Below, piece by piece: positions 44,920 to 53,671 of a stretch of DNA of 64,000 bases (the stretch's first letter is position 1; each line of letters begins with the position of its first letter). The stretch is taken from positions 1-64,000 of the forward strand of contig NZ_FOXE01000006.1 in the NCBI RefSeq assembly GCF_900115635.1, read 5' to 3'. The position numbers and the translations under genes are program-made. The notes under the pieces were generated by a model. The model ran no database searches. It was given only the letters and a program-made list of their open reading frames with translations, and was not told where the DNA came from. This stretch comes from Oscillibacter sp. PC13 (GTDB lineage: Bacteria; Bacillota; Clostridia; Oscillospirales; Oscillospiraceae).

Positions 44920-46266
44920 ATGACATTGCAGCCTTCCGCACAGACCCGCCGGGTCTTCCGCCTGTCCCTGCCCATTTTTGCAGAACTGCTGCTGCAGCTG
45001 CTGGTGGGCAACATGGACCAGTTTATGATCAGCCACTTTGGATCCGCTGCCGTAGCAGCCATTGGCAACGGCAACCAAGTGATGAATGTGGTTATCATTG
45101 TGCTGGACACCATGAGCACAGCCACTACCATTCTGATGACGCAGACACTGGGAGCCAAGAAGGGGGAGGATGCTTGCAATGAGGTGGCTACGGTAGGTGT
45201 GGCTATCAGTGCTTTTTTCAGCCTGTCCATGGGGTTGGTGCTGCTGTGTGCCCCCCAAGCAATTTTCAGCCTGCTGCGGACTCCAGAGGAGGCTTTTGCA
45301 GGCGCTTGCCTGTACACCCGCATCGTAGGCGGCGCCGTATTGATTCAGGGACTTTACATGGAACTCTGTGCTATCTTGCGTAGCTATACGCTGCTGAAAG
45401 AGGTGGTGTGCGTTTCCGTGGTGATGAACCTGCTGAATGTTGCGGGAAACGCCATTCTCATCAACGGCTGGCTGGGGATGCCGCGGATGGGAATCGCGGG
45501 CGCCGCCGCCTCTACCTGTATCTCCAAGGCTGTTGGGTTGACCATGGTGATCTGGACACTGTGGAAAAAGTGCAGTGTGCAGCTCTCTCTGCGGTATCTG
45601 CTGCCCTTTCCGGCAAAAACCTGTCGGCGGCTGCTGGGGATTGCCATGCCCTCTGGCGGGGAGGCGCTGTCCTACAATGTGTCTCAAATTGTGATCCTGC
45701 GGTTTATCAATCTGATGGGGACGACGGTGATTGCCACCAAGGTGTACGCCAGCATGCTGGCCAACGTGGCGTATGTATACTCCATCGCCGTGGCACAGGC
45801 CACCCAGATTATCATTGGCTATATGCTGGGCGCCCGCCGGCTGGATGAGGTCAGCCGCCGCATCTGGTCCACCATCCGCATTGCTCTTGTGGCTGCAGAA
45901 CTGCTGACACTGGCGATTTTTGTCCTCTGCGATCCCATTTACAGCATTTTTACCCAGGATCCCGCCATTCACACATTGGGACGCCAGATTGTGCTGGTGG
46001 AGTTCATCCTGGAGATTGGCCGCTCTGTCAATATTGTGATGGTCCGCGGACTGACCACCGCCGGAGACGTGTGGTTCCCGGTGATGGTTGGAATTTTCAG
46101 CATGTGGCTGGTGGCGGTATTTGGCGGCTGGCTGCTGGGCAGTGCCCTGGAACTGGGACTCATTGGCATTTGGATAGCCATGGCCTGTGACGAGTGCCTG
46201 CGGGGAATCCTCTTTGTGCGCCGTTTTCAACGCGGTGAATGGCAAAAAAAACGCCTGGTAGAATAA
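44920..46266 (+). CDS. MATE family efflux transporter
   Basis: The 448-residue protein has twelve predicted helices in two halves. The N-terminal half begins RRVFRLSLPIFAELLLQLLV and contains NMDQFMISHFGSAAVAAIGNG; the second half contains AMPSGGEALSYNVSQIVILR. It resembles the NorM/DinF-like exporters that use Na+ or H+ to expel cationic drugs or metabolites. AAAAGGAG is 11 nt before the ATG at 44920. A longer open frame upstream (from 44764) lacks coding features. A second MATE gene is at 57074-58462. Confidence 0.92.
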   Translation: MTLQPSAQTRRVFRLSLPIFAELLLQLLVGNMDQFMISHFGSAAVAAIGNGNQVMNVVIIVLDTMSTATTILMTQTLGAKKGEDACNEVATVGVAISAFFSLSMGLVLLCAPQAIFSLLRTPEEAFAGACLYTRIVGGAVLIQGLYMELCAILRSYTLLKEVVCVSVVMNLLNVAGNAILINGWLGMPRMGIAGAAASTCISKAVGLTMVIWTLWKKCSVQLSLRYLLPFPAKTCRRLLGIAMPSGGEALSYNVSQIVILRFINLMGTTVIATKVYASMLANVAYVYSIAVAQATQIIIGYMLGARRLDEVSRRIWSTIRIALVAAELLTLAIFVLCDPIYSIFTQDPAIHTLGRQIVLVEFILEIGRSVNIVMVRGLTTAGDVWFPVMVGIFSMWLVAVFGGWLLGSALELGLIGIWIAMACDECLRGILFVRRFQRGEWQKKRLVE

Positions 46267-46300
46267 GCGCCGCGTTCAGCCGGCGCGGAAAGTGATTTTT

Positions 46301-47473
46301 ATGGAATGGAATAAACAGAATGTGAAATACATCCTGCTGGTGGTATGCGGCGGTATTGCCTTTTACTGCGCGCTGACCCACCTGGCTGCGGTTGTCTATG
46401 CCTTGGGGTGGGTATTGGGAATCCTGGCACCCTTCCTGCTGGGCGGAGCCATTGCCTTTATCTTAAATGTTCCCATGCGGGCCATTGAGCGCCACCTGTT
46501 TCAAAAGGAGCGGACGATGGAGCGCTGCCGCCGCCCCTTGGCGCTGCTTTTGACGCTGCTGGCTGTCATCGTCGTGCTGTCATTGGCATCCTGTGTCATC
46601 GGCCCCGGCGTGGTGGAGGCCGTTGGGACGGTTGGAAACCAGATTCCCGTGGCGCTTAACCGGCTGCAGGCCCAACTGCTGAAACTGCAGGAATATTGGC
46701 CCCAGCTGGAAGATCTGATAGGAGAGCTGCGAATTGATTGGCAGAGTCTTTCCAAGAGTATCATTGACCTGGCACAGAGCTGGGGCGGCAGCCTTCTTAG
46801 CTCCGGCGGAGGACTGGTGGGCGGCGTGGTCAGCGGTGTGGGCACCTTTGTCATTGGTCTGATTTTTTCCTTCTACCTCCTGATACAGAAGGAAAAGCTG
46901 AGCCGCCAGGGCCGGCAGGTGCTCTATGCCCTGCTGCCGGAGCGGCGGGCGGACCGGACCCTGGATATTTTGCGGCTGGCTGGCCGGACCTTTTCCAGCT
47001 TTCTTTCCGGGCAGTGCCTGGAGGCCTGCATCCTGGGCACCTTGTTTGTGGTGTCCATGACGTTGTTTCGGATGCCATATGCCCTTCTGGTGGGTGTTCT
47101 GATTGCCCTAACGGCCCTGATTCCCATTGTGGGCGCGTTCATCGGCTGCGGTGTGGGCGCACTGCTCATTGCCGTTACAGACCCCTGGAAGGCCCTGGTG
47201 TTTATTGTACTGTTTCTGGTGCTCCAGCAGATCGAGGGGAACCTGATTTATCCCCACGTAGTGGGCTCCTCTGTTGGGCTACCGTCCATCTGGGTGCTGG
47301 TGGCTGTCACACTGGGCGGCAAGCTCATGGGCATTACTGGTATGCTGTTTTTTATTCCCCTGTGCTCGGTGTTGTACGCCCTGTTCCGGGACTATGTGAA
47401 AATGCGTCTGCAAATCAGCGCCGTACCGGCGCAAAAGTGGCAGGATGCACCGCTTTCCATAAAGAAAAAATAG
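46301..47473 (+). CDS. AI-2E family transporter (YdbI/PerM type)
   Basis: The 390-residue protein has about eight predicted helices. It has an N-terminal ILAPFLLGGAIAFILNVPM segment (about 38), a central amphipathic stretch (about 115-165), and the conserved C-terminal part with FLVLQQIEGNLIYPHVVG (about 304) and LGGKLMGITGMLFFIPL (about 336). The family includes E. coli TqsA, but many members have other roles such as sodium efflux. ATG 46301 follows a weak GGAAAGTGA. A GTG at 46292 is a possible alternative start. Confidence 0.88.
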   Translation: MEWNKQNVKYILLVVCGGIAFYCALTHLAAVVYALGWVLGILAPFLLGGAIAFILNVPMRAIERHLFQKERTMERCRRPLALLLTLLAVIVVLSLASCVIGPGVVEAVGTVGNQIPVALNRLQAQLLKLQEYWPQLEDLIGELRIDWQSLSKSIIDLAQSWGGSLLSSGGGLVGGVVSGVGTFVIGLIFSFYLLIQKEKLSRQGRQVLYALLPERRADRTLDILRLAGRTFSSFLSGQCLEACILGTLFVVSMTLFRMPYALLVGVLIALTALIPIVGAFIGCGVGALLIAVTDPWKALVFIVLFLVLQQIEGNLIYPHVVGSSVGLPSIWVLVAVTLGGKLMGITGMLFFIPLCSVLYALFRDYVKMRLQISAVPAQKWQDAPLSIKKK

Positions 47474-47480
47474 CGCGCAT

Positions 47481-47512
47481 AAGCCTCCGGAAAAATTTTC
47501 CGGAGGCTTTTT
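47481..47512 (+). terminator. Terminator after the AI-2E-type transporter
   Basis: AAGCCTCCGG and CCGGAGGCTT (47481-47490/47500-47509) form a stem with an A/T inner helix, followed by TTT. It lies 8 nt beyond the stop. Confidence 0.88.
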
Positions 47513-47522
47513 GCAAAATGAG

Positions 47523-47595
47523 TTGACAACTTTTCTTGTCAGTGCTATGTTATATATGACAATGATAGTTGTCAATCTGACAGATAAAATTGTCG
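47523..47595 (+). promoter_or_regulatory. Promoter with three 18-bp palindromic operators (XRE target)
   Basis: TTGACA (47523-47528) and TATGTT (47546-47551) are spaced 17 bp. Three sites of the form TGACAA-N6-TTGTCA occur: 47524-47541 (perfect), 47557-47574 (perfect) and 47578-47595 (TGACAG...TTGTCG). The first covers the -35 box and the others lie just downstream of the -10, so binding would block the promoter. Sites 2 and 3 are 21 bp apart, two helical turns. Autoregulation by the adjacent XRE protein is inferred. Confidence 0.85.
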
Positions 47596-47611
47596 GAAGG
47601 GAGGCGGTTTC

Positions 47612-47833
47612 GTGCCTTTGTACAACCGATTGAAGGAACACCGTGCCCGGCTGGGAGTCAACCAGCAGGAGATGGGGGCGATGGCGGGGGTGTCCCGCCA
47701 GACCATCAGCCAGATTGAGCGGGGGGATTACTCCCCGTCGGTGACGCTGGCGCTGAAACTGGCAAGAATCTGCGGCGTGGCGGTGGAGGATATTTTCACC
47801 TATGAGGAGGAACGTGAACATGGAGAACAGTAA
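47612..47833 (+). CDS. XRE family HTH transcriptional regulator (73 residues)
   Basis: It is a small single-domain Cro/CI-type regulator. The helix-turn-helix is at QQEMGAMAGVSRQTISQIER (about 19-38), followed by SPSVTLALKLARICGVAVEDIFTY typical of the YozG/SinR-like group. The start is GTG with GGGAGG 9 nt upstream. It overlaps the next gene by 14 nt (stop 47833, start 47820), which couples their translation. The three palindromes directly upstream are its likely binding sites. Confidence 0.92.
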   Translation: MPLYNRLKEHRARLGVNQQEMGAMAGVSRQTISQIERGDYSPSVTLALKLARICGVAVEDIFTYEEEREHGEQ

Positions 47834-48605
47834 TGTGAAAAAAGAGAACCGGAAGGCGCTGCCGAAGTTCTTTCTGGTTATTCTGGTCAGCGGTATTTTC
47901 GGCGGCGTGGCTGGATTTTTAAGCGGCGTAGCCGGAGCTTCCAGCCTGCCAGAGGCCGTTACCGCGGGGGTGAGGCATCTGCTGGCGGCGATTGTGCCCT
48001 GGGGCATTCCGGTGGGCAGCCTGGTGCTGCTGGGCGGCGGCTGGGTGCTGTACCGGAGGGCCAGGAGTTTGGCCCGGGACTGGGCCGGCGGGGATGAGGC
48101 CGCGGCAGATAAGGCCGATGTGCTTCTGGACTGGGTTTCACTGCTGAGCAGCCTGACGCTGATCCTGGATTTCTTCTTTCTGGCGGCGGGGGGCACGGGA
48201 AGCGATGGAACGCTGAAGCCCCTGTTCGTTGTTGCTGCTTTCATTTTCTCCTGCGTGGCGGTGACGCTGCTGCAGCAGAAGGCAGTGGATCTCACCAAGA
48301 CGCTGAATCCCGAGAAGCGGGGCAGCGTCTACGACATGAAATTTCAGAAGAAGTGGTTTGAAAGCTGCGACGAGGCGGAAAAGGCCCAGATTGGTCAGGC
48401 CTCCTACAAGGCCTACCGGGCTGCAAACACGGCCTGCATCGCTCTGTGGCTGGCGCTGATTCTGCTGGATTATGCCTTTGACTTTGGACTGCTGCCGATT
48501 TTTGTGGTGCTGCTGATCTGGAGCGTTTTGTTGGTGACCTATACCCTGGAATGCATTCACCTGGATCGCGGGAAGTGTAGAACTGGCACGGACGGCCCCC
48601 AATAA
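47820..48605 (+). CDS. DUF3169-type membrane protein
   Basis: The 261-residue protein has about six predicted helices (about 17-40, 57-78, 105-122, 137-155, 203-220, 225-243). It carries KKWFESCDEAEKAQIGQASYK and AYRAANTACI, which fit DUF3169 proteins that commonly follow a small XRE regulator. The function is unknown; it may be a sensor, transporter or resistance protein controlled by its partner. ATG 47820 has GAGGAGG upstream, inside the regulator gene. Confidence 0.8.
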   Translation: MENSNVKKENRKALPKFFLVILVSGIFGGVAGFLSGVAGASSLPEAVTAGVRHLLAAIVPWGIPVGSLVLLGGGWVLYRRARSLARDWAGGDEAAADKADVLLDWVSLLSSLTLILDFFFLAAGGTGSDGTLKPLFVVAAFIFSCVAVTLLQQKAVDLTKTLNPEKRGSVYDMKFQKKWFESCDEAEKAQIGQASYKAYRAANTACIALWLALILLDYAFDFGLLPIFVVLLIWSVLLVTYTLECIHLDRGKCRTGTDGPQ

Positions 48606-48656
48606 GGGAAACTTGTAGTTAATACCATTCTCTCAGGAAAAGGGAAAGGCTACGGC

Positions 48657-48692
48657 ATAAAGGCGGCCCGCTTGCAAGCGGGGCGCCTTTAT
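48657..48692 (+). terminator. Long hairpin ending the XRE/DUF3169 unit
   Basis: ATAAAGGCG (48657-48665) pairs with CGCCTTTAT (48684-48692), and an inner CCCGCTT/AAGCGGG stem (48667-48673/48676-48682) continues it with one G-G mismatch. There is a short GC loop and no T-run beyond TTTAT, so strength is uncertain. Confidence 0.6.
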
Positions 48693-48726
48693 GGTATTCT
48701 GATGCTGTTCTGAAACGAGGTGGAGC

Positions 48727-49536
48727 ATGGACCTTTCACAGAAAAAACTGTTTCTTCTGGATCTGGATGGCACCATTTATTTGGAAGATTCTTTGCTGCC
48801 TGGCGCGGCGGAGCTGCTGTCGTGGGTACGGAAGAACGGCGGTATGTATCGGTTCCTGACAAACAATTCCTCCCGTGGCGTGGATGCGGGGCTGGAAAAG
48901 ATGCACCGGCTTGGAATCCCGGCGGAGCGGAGCGATTTCCTCACTGCCGTGGAAGCCACGATCCATTACCTGCGGCAAAGGTGCAGCCCGGATGCCGTCT
49001 ATTATACAGTGGGGACGGAATCTTTTTGCTGGCAGCTGTCGAACGCCGGCTTTGCAATTCGAAAGACCCCGGATGACGATGTGACGGCGGTGCTGGTGGG
49101 CTTTGACACCTCGCTGACCTACGAAAAGATAGAAGGCGCTTGCCGACTTCTGGCGCGGGGCGTGGAGTTCCTGGCTACCAATCCGGATCTGGTTTGTCCG
49201 ACCCTGTTCGGATTTCTTCCGGACTGCGGATCGATTTGCCAGCTGCTGGTAAATGCCTGCGGCCGGAAACCGACCTTCATCGGAAAACCGGATCCCACGA
49301 TGATCCATCTGGCACTGGAGCAGACCGGCTGGGCACCGCTGCAGACGCTGATAGTGGGGGACCGGCTGTATACCGATATTGCCTGCGGCGTGAATGCCGG
49401 AGTAGATACGGCGCTGGTGCTCACCGGAGAGGCTACGGCCGCAGATGCCGCTACCTCCAATACGCCGCCCACAGCTGTGTATCAGGACTGCGCGGCATTG
49501 CTGAAGGCCCTTCGAAGAGCGACTGGGGTGGAATAA
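48727..49536 (+). CDS. HAD-IIA family hydrolase (NagD/PNPP-like phosphatase)
   Basis: The 269-residue protein has the HAD nucleophile motif LLDLDGTIYLED (about 10), motif II with FLTNNSSRG (about 45), a C2 cap in the middle (about 85-190), and motifs III/IV FIGKPDP (about 189) and LIVGDRLYTDIACGVNAG (about 212). The subfamily dephosphorylates sugar phosphates, UMP or 4-nitrophenyl phosphate. The physiological substrate is not predictable. GAGGTGGAG precedes the ATG. Confidence 0.93.
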   Translation: MDLSQKKLFLLDLDGTIYLEDSLLPGAAELLSWVRKNGGMYRFLTNNSSRGVDAGLEKMHRLGIPAERSDFLTAVEATIHYLRQRCSPDAVYYTVGTESFCWQLSNAGFAIRKTPDDDVTAVLVGFDTSLTYEKIEGACRLLARGVEFLATNPDLVCPTLFGFLPDCGSICQLLVNACGRKPTFIGKPDPTMIHLALEQTGWAPLQTLIVGDRLYTDIACGVNAGVDTALVLTGEATAADAATSNTPPTAVYQDCAALLKALRRATGVE

Positions 49537-49644
49537 GCACACACATCCAAACAAATTTTACCGCCTGTTATGGCAGCACCCAATTTCACACAGACTAGAG
49601 AGGAAAACCGGTTCCTGTTGCTCCAGATATAAGGAGGCGTTCAT

Positions 49645-50547
49645 TTGAAAAAAACAGACAAAATGGAACAAAAGCGCGCCCGTGAACGGGAGAAAAAGAG
49701 TTTCCGCCAAGCAATGGCCAAGGAGCTGAGGGAGCACAAAAGCTCCTTTATCGTCTTTTACACCCTGCGGCTTCTGGTGATGGTTGTGCTGGTGCGTCAG
49801 CTGTTCCTGCACAGCTATGAGAGTGCCTTCTTCTGCGTGCTGACACTTTTGCTGCTTTATGTGCCAAGCTGGCTTCAGGTACGGCTGCGGATTGAACTGC
49901 CGCCTCCCCTGGAGATTACCATTCTCTTTTTCATCTTTGCGGCGGAAATCCTGGGAGAGGTCAATGCCTTTTATGTGGTGATCCCCGGCTGGGACACCAT
50001 GCTCCACACCATTAACGGTTTTTTGGCGGCCGCCGTGGGCTTCTCTATGGTGATGCTGCTCAACGATGACGAGCGACTGACCTTTGACCTGTCTCCCTTT
50101 TTCTTAGCGCTGATGGCGTTCTGCTTTTCCATGACCATCGGCGTACTGTGGGAATTTTTTGAATTTGGCATGGATTTCTTTTTCCACACGGACATGCAGA
50201 AGGATACGGTCATCAATGCCCTTTACACAGTGGCTATGGACACGACCCGATCCAATCGGGTGGTGGGTGTTACAGGCATTCAGGATGTTTTGATAAACGG
50301 GGAGCCTCTGGGCCTTGGCGGCTATCTGGACATTGGCCTGATTGACACCATGAAGGATTTGTTCGTGAACTTTATTGGTGCGGTGGTATTTTCCGTCACT
50401 GGCTTCTTCTATGCGAAAAGCAAGGGGAAAAAGAGAACTGCCGCCCAGAGTTTTGTGCCCAGCAAAAAGACAGAGGAGACGGACTATTTAAAGCAGGCCA
50501 TGGATGAGAACTGCTCGAAGAATCAAGAGCCTCCAAATCCAAGCTGA
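49645..50547 (+). CDS. Integral membrane protein, DUF2238/YjdF-like
   Basis: The 300-residue protein starts at TTG with AAGGAGG 7 nt upstream. A lysine-rich N-terminus is followed by five or six helices. IPGWDTMLHTINGFLAAAVGF (about 112-132) and SMTIGVLWEFFEFGMDFFF (about 163-181) match the D-x-x-x-H ... G-x-x-W-E-x-x-E/F pattern of YjdF/DUF2238 membrane proteins. These resemble rhomboid-like or sensor proteins with no known activity. The C-terminus is a charged tail. Confidence 0.75.
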   Translation: MKKTDKMEQKRAREREKKSFRQAMAKELREHKSSFIVFYTLRLLVMVVLVRQLFLHSYESAFFCVLTLLLLYVPSWLQVRLRIELPPPLEITILFFIFAAEILGEVNAFYVVIPGWDTMLHTINGFLAAAVGFSMVMLLNDDERLTFDLSPFFLALMAFCFSMTIGVLWEFFEFGMDFFFHTDMQKDTVINALYTVAMDTTRSNRVVGVTGIQDVLINGEPLGLGGYLDIGLIDTMKDLFVNFIGAVVFSVTGFFYAKSKGKKRTAAQSFVPSKKTEETDYLKQAMDENCSKNQEPPNPS

Positions 50548-50553
50548 ACCGAT

Positions 50554-50588
50554 AAAAAAGCAGCGGCGAAAGCCGCTGCTTTTTTATC
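50554..50588. terminator. Bidirectional terminator between convergent genes
   Basis: AAAAAAGCAGCGGC (50554-50567), loop GAAA, then GCCGCTGCTTTTTT (50572-50585), a GNRA-capped stem with U-tracts on both strands. It overlaps the TAA stop of ridA on the minus strand. Confidence 0.93.
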
Positions 50589-50964
50589 GTGACTTCAGCG
50601 CGATGGCCTCGATTTCGCAGAGAACGCCCTTGGGCAGTTCCTTCACCGCCACACAACTGCGGGCGGGTTTAGAGGTGAAGAACTTGGCATATACCTCGTT
50701 AAAAGCGGCAAAATCACCCATGTCCGCCAGAAAACAGGTGGTTTTGATCACATGCTCATAGGTGACGTCGGCGGCAGTTAGAATGGCACCTACATTTTTG
50801 CAGCTCTGATCCGCTTGGGCAGCGATTCCCTCCGGTATGGCACCAGTGGCCGGGTCCACTGGAATCTGGCCGGAAGTAAAAATCAAGTCTCCGGCAATCC
50901 AGCCCTGAGAATAGGGACCGATGGCATCAGGGGCGCTGGCGGTGGCAATCACAGTCTTGTGCAT
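50584..50964 (-). CDS. ridA: RidA family 2-iminobutanoate/2-iminopropanoate deaminase
   Basis: It hydrolyses reactive enamines/imines from PLP enzymes such as threonine dehydratase. The 126-residue protein shows IGPYSQGWIAGDLIFTSGQI (about 16), a conserved R near position 105 (KPARSCVAV, the substrate carboxylate ligand) and the late KGVLCEIEAIA with Glu at 120 region. All key residues are present. GGAGG precedes the ATG. It stands alone. Confidence 0.94.
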   Translation of the reverse strand: MHKTVIATASAPDAIGPYSQGWIAGDLIFTSGQIPVDPATGAIPEGIAAQADQSCKNVGAILTAADVTYEHVIKTTCFLADMGDFAAFNEVYAKFFTSKPARSCVAVKELPKGVLCEIEAIALKSR

Positions 50965-51120
50965 TGGAAAAACCTCCTCATATTAGTTGTGTTCATCATA
51001 TCACAGGCAAGGAAAAAGTCAATTGATGCCGCTTGTGAAAATGACCAAATTGTGGTAAACTATTCCTATAGTTATACCATGCCGCACGAGAACTTTAAGC
51101 AGCGTAAAGGAGAATCAAAC

Positions 51121-51867
51121 GTGGAGAGCTTCAAGCAGGTATTGACGGAGGATAGTTATTTTCGGCAGGAGGAACTCATTTTTGCAGACTGCAACTGTCA
51201 TCAGCGGGCCCGGGTGTCAGCCCTTTTGAGCAAAGCGGCATCCTACGCCGGGTATGACTATGATGCCCGGGGCCTGACCCATGACAAGCTGTATGCGATG
51301 CGGGAGGTATTCCTCCTTTCACGGATTGCCCTGCAGATTCACCGCTGTCCGGTCGCCGGAGAAGTTCTGGATATTACCACTTGGGAAAACGGCGCCAGAG
51401 GCGCCCACATGCAGCGAGTCTATGAGATGGCCGACCAAGCAGGACAGGTATGTGTCAGCGTGAAAAGTGACTGGATTTTGGTGGATCCGGAGACGCGGCG
51501 TATTATGCGGCCGGACTGCTTTACGGTAAAAAAACTCAGCGTTTGCCCCAAGCATATCGACTGTCCGGAACCTCGGAAAATTATCCTGCCCAAGGAGGGA
51601 CTGGAGGATTGGGGGATCCGAACGGTACGGTGGTCGGATTTGGACGGCAACGGACATCTGTACAGCGGCCGCTACGGTGATATTGCGTGGGATGCGCTGC
51701 CTTCGGATCTGCAGGATCGGACGCCAAGGGAATTCTATATCAACTACAGCCATGAGGCCACGCTTGGACAGGAGCTTCAGCTGATGGGAATCCGGGAAGC
51801 GGACGGCTGCCGGATGGAGGGATTGGGCCCTCAGGGGACGTGCTTTACCTGTGAATGCGTGTTTTAA
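51121..51867 (+). CDS. Acyl-ACP thioesterase
   Basis: It releases fatty acids from acyl-carrier protein. The 248-residue protein has the double hot-dog layout of FatA/FatB-like bacterial enzymes. The first domain (about 1-125) contains FADCNCHQRARVSALLSKAA and LSRIALQIHRCP. The second (about 135-248) contains VRWSDLDGNGHLYSGRYGD, with the conserved Asp-x-N-x-H catalytic pattern (D178, N180, H182 by count approximate). The start is GTG at 51121 with AAAGGAG upstream; the longer open frame is not coding. TTGTGG-17-TATACC near 51049-51077 is the likely promoter. Confidence 0.9.
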   Translation: MESFKQVLTEDSYFRQEELIFADCNCHQRARVSALLSKAASYAGYDYDARGLTHDKLYAMREVFLLSRIALQIHRCPVAGEVLDITTWENGARGAHMQRVYEMADQAGQVCVSVKSDWILVDPETRRIMRPDCFTVKKLSVCPKHIDCPEPRKIILPKEGLEDWGIRTVRWSDLDGNGHLYSGRYGDIAWDALPSDLQDRTPREFYINYSHEATLGQELQLMGIREADGCRMEGLGPQGTCFTCECVF

Positions 51868-51877
51868 AGAATCAAAA

Positions 51878-51908
51878 GCCGGAGAGCGCATTGCGCTCTC
51901 CGGCTTCT
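51878..51908 (+). terminator. Terminator after the thioesterase gene
   Basis: GCCGGAGAGCGC (51878-51889) pairs with GCGCTCTCCGGC (51893-51904), 3-nt loop, followed by TTCTTC. It lies between convergent genes. Confidence 0.85.
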
Positions 51909-51926
51909 TCCCTGGATGAAAAAATA

Positions 51927-52367
51927 TTATACGACGCCCCGCCGCCTGATCCAATGGCCCAAAGCGGAGAAAAAAACCATCAGTAAAAAGGAGGCGCAGT
52001 ACGCGGAAAATACTGAAGAACTCCAGTTGGCCAGTGCAAAGCCAATGCCGATGAACGGCAAGTAGAACATCTGCGTCCAGATTCCGGCCGCATTCATCCA
52101 GTAGGCGTGAAGAATCACTTCCTGAATGCCCAGCAACAGCAGTGTCACAAAGGCGGGGAGATTCAGAAGGATCAGTCCCAGCCATCTGCCGCCAGAGCAG
52201 CGGCATACACACCAGGCCAGCAAGCCCCACAGAAACAGGGAAACCGCACAGACTAACCAAAACGGCATGGGAAAATCCGTTTGGTAAAAGATTGTCCACA
52301 GGCTCCAGTCCAGAAGCCTGCCCAGAAAAAAGGGCAGACACCCCAAAAGAAGCGGCAGCCATTTCAT
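51927..52367 (-). CDS. Hypothetical membrane protein (146 residues)
   Basis: I do not recognise this protein. It has four predicted helices (about 3-20, 32-53, 64-88, 104-135), short loops and an R-rich end (HWIRRRGVV). ATG 52367 has AAAGGAGG upstream; the frame extends to 52493 but the upstream part is not membrane-like. It lies 71 nt downstream of the FMN oxidoreductase gene on the same strand and may share its message. Confidence 0.75.
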   Translation of the reverse strand: MKWLPLLLGCLPFFLGRLLDWSLWTIFYQTDFPMPFWLVCAVSLFLWGLLAWCVCRCSGGRWLGLILLNLPAFVTLLLLGIQEVILHAYWMNAAGIWTQMFYLPFIGIGFALANWSSSVFSAYCASFLLMVFFSALGHWIRRRGVV

Positions 52368-52438
52368 GATGGGCCTCCTTTCCAGATGCAGAATGGGCGG
52401 CTCTTCCTGGAACGTCCGGCTTTCCCGGGAAAAACAAA

Positions 52439-53458
52439 TCAGAATCCGAACAGCATGGAACGGTTGATGTCGGCAAGTGTGTGGGCACCGCACATGGCCA
52501 TGGTATCGCTGAGCTCTGCCTTCAGCTTCTCCACGTATACCTTGACGCCCTCAGCTCCGCCGCCGTAGACCATATTCACGAAGGGACGGCCGATCAGAAC
52601 TGCATCGGCGCCAAGAGCCAGTGCCTTGAACACATCCATGCCGGTACGGATGCCGCCATCTACAAAAATGGCCATTTTGCCGCCCACCGCATCCACGATG
52701 GCGGGCAAAACCTCTGCCGTAGCAGGGCACTGATCCAGCACTCGGCCGCCGTGATTGGACACCACAATGCCGCTGGCTCCAGCTTCAAGCGCTTTCTTTG
52801 CGCCTGCCACAGTCATGATACCCTTGAGAATAAAGGGCTTTTTTGCCCAAGCGGTAATCTGCTTCAGCTCCGCCACGGTCTTGCTGCCCGCAGGAGGCTG
52901 CATGTTCTTCAAAAAAGGCAGACCCGCCGCATCGATGTCCATGGCGATGGCGATGGGATCGGCGGTATTCACCAACGCCATTTTCTGTTCAATCAGTTCC
53001 ATATTCCAAGGCTTTACTGTGGGCACGCCGCAGCCGTTATTTTTCGCCATTGCCGCCACAGCCCCCTCCATCACGGCGGGATTCACGCCATCGCCGGTGA
53101 AAGCGGCAATGCCGGCCTGGGCGCAGGCGGCAACCAGAATATCATTATAGGTCGGGTCATCGTACTTATCGCCGTAGTGCAGCGTCATCGCGCCCACAGG
53201 GGCGGCGAACACGGGCAGATCCACCCGCTTGCCGAAAAAGTCATAGGAAGTATCCACAGGCTTGTTTTCGCAAATAGTGTCCATATTGACGCACAGCTCC
53301 TGCCACTTCTGATAGTTGCGAATAAAGCCGGTACCGATACCCTTGGCACCGGGGCCAGGCACTGTGTTTTTGCAGGCCAGGCCGTTGCAGGTAGGGCAGG
53401 ACTTGCAGTAGGGACCCATGGCACCCCGGGCGTTTTCCAAAACTTCCTGATAAGTCAT
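52439..53458 (-). CDS. FMN-dependent alpha-hydroxyacid oxidoreductase family protein
   Basis: The 339-residue protein belongs to the lactate/glycolate oxidase fold. It has FAAPVGAMTLHYGDKYDD (about 84, FMN region), PFILKGIMTVAGAKKALEAGA (about 215), VVSNHGGRVLDQCPAT (about 240, catalytic His) and FVDGGIRTGMDVFKALALGADAVLIGRPF (residues about 272-300). It also has an unusual N-terminal cysteine cluster CKSCPTCNGLAC (about 18-29), absent from lactate oxidases, which may bind a metal or iron-sulfur centre. This suggests a ferredoxin-type or other anaerobic acceptor; that is inference. GGGGA precedes the ATG. Confidence 0.9.
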   Translation of the reverse strand: MTYQEVLENARGAMGPYCKSCPTCNGLACKNTVPGPGAKGIGTGFIRNYQKWQELCVNMDTICENKPVDTSYDFFGKRVDLPVFAAPVGAMTLHYGDKYDDPTYNDILVAACAQAGIAAFTGDGVNPAVMEGAVAAMAKNNGCGVPTVKPWNMELIEQKMALVNTADPIAIAMDIDAAGLPFLKNMQPPAGSKTVAELKQITAWAKKPFILKGIMTVAGAKKALEAGASGIVVSNHGGRVLDQCPATAEVLPAIVDAVGGKMAIFVDGGIRTGMDVFKALALGADAVLIGRPFVNMVYGGGAEGVKVYVEKLKAELSDTMAMCGAHTLADINRSMLFGF

Positions 53459-53671
53459 TTGATCTTCCCCTTTAATTATGTGATGATTCGCAGATACAGA
53501 CCAGAAAACGATTATCTAAAATAATTGTACTGCGAACGGTCTGGAAAAGCAACCATATTGGAAAAAAGTTTCATTTTTTACACGCAAAGACGGAACCTTT
53601 CCACAGTACTTTCGTCTATTGGAACAAAGATCCGCAATGGAAGGCGGAGAGATGAAAAGGAGGGTTTACCT

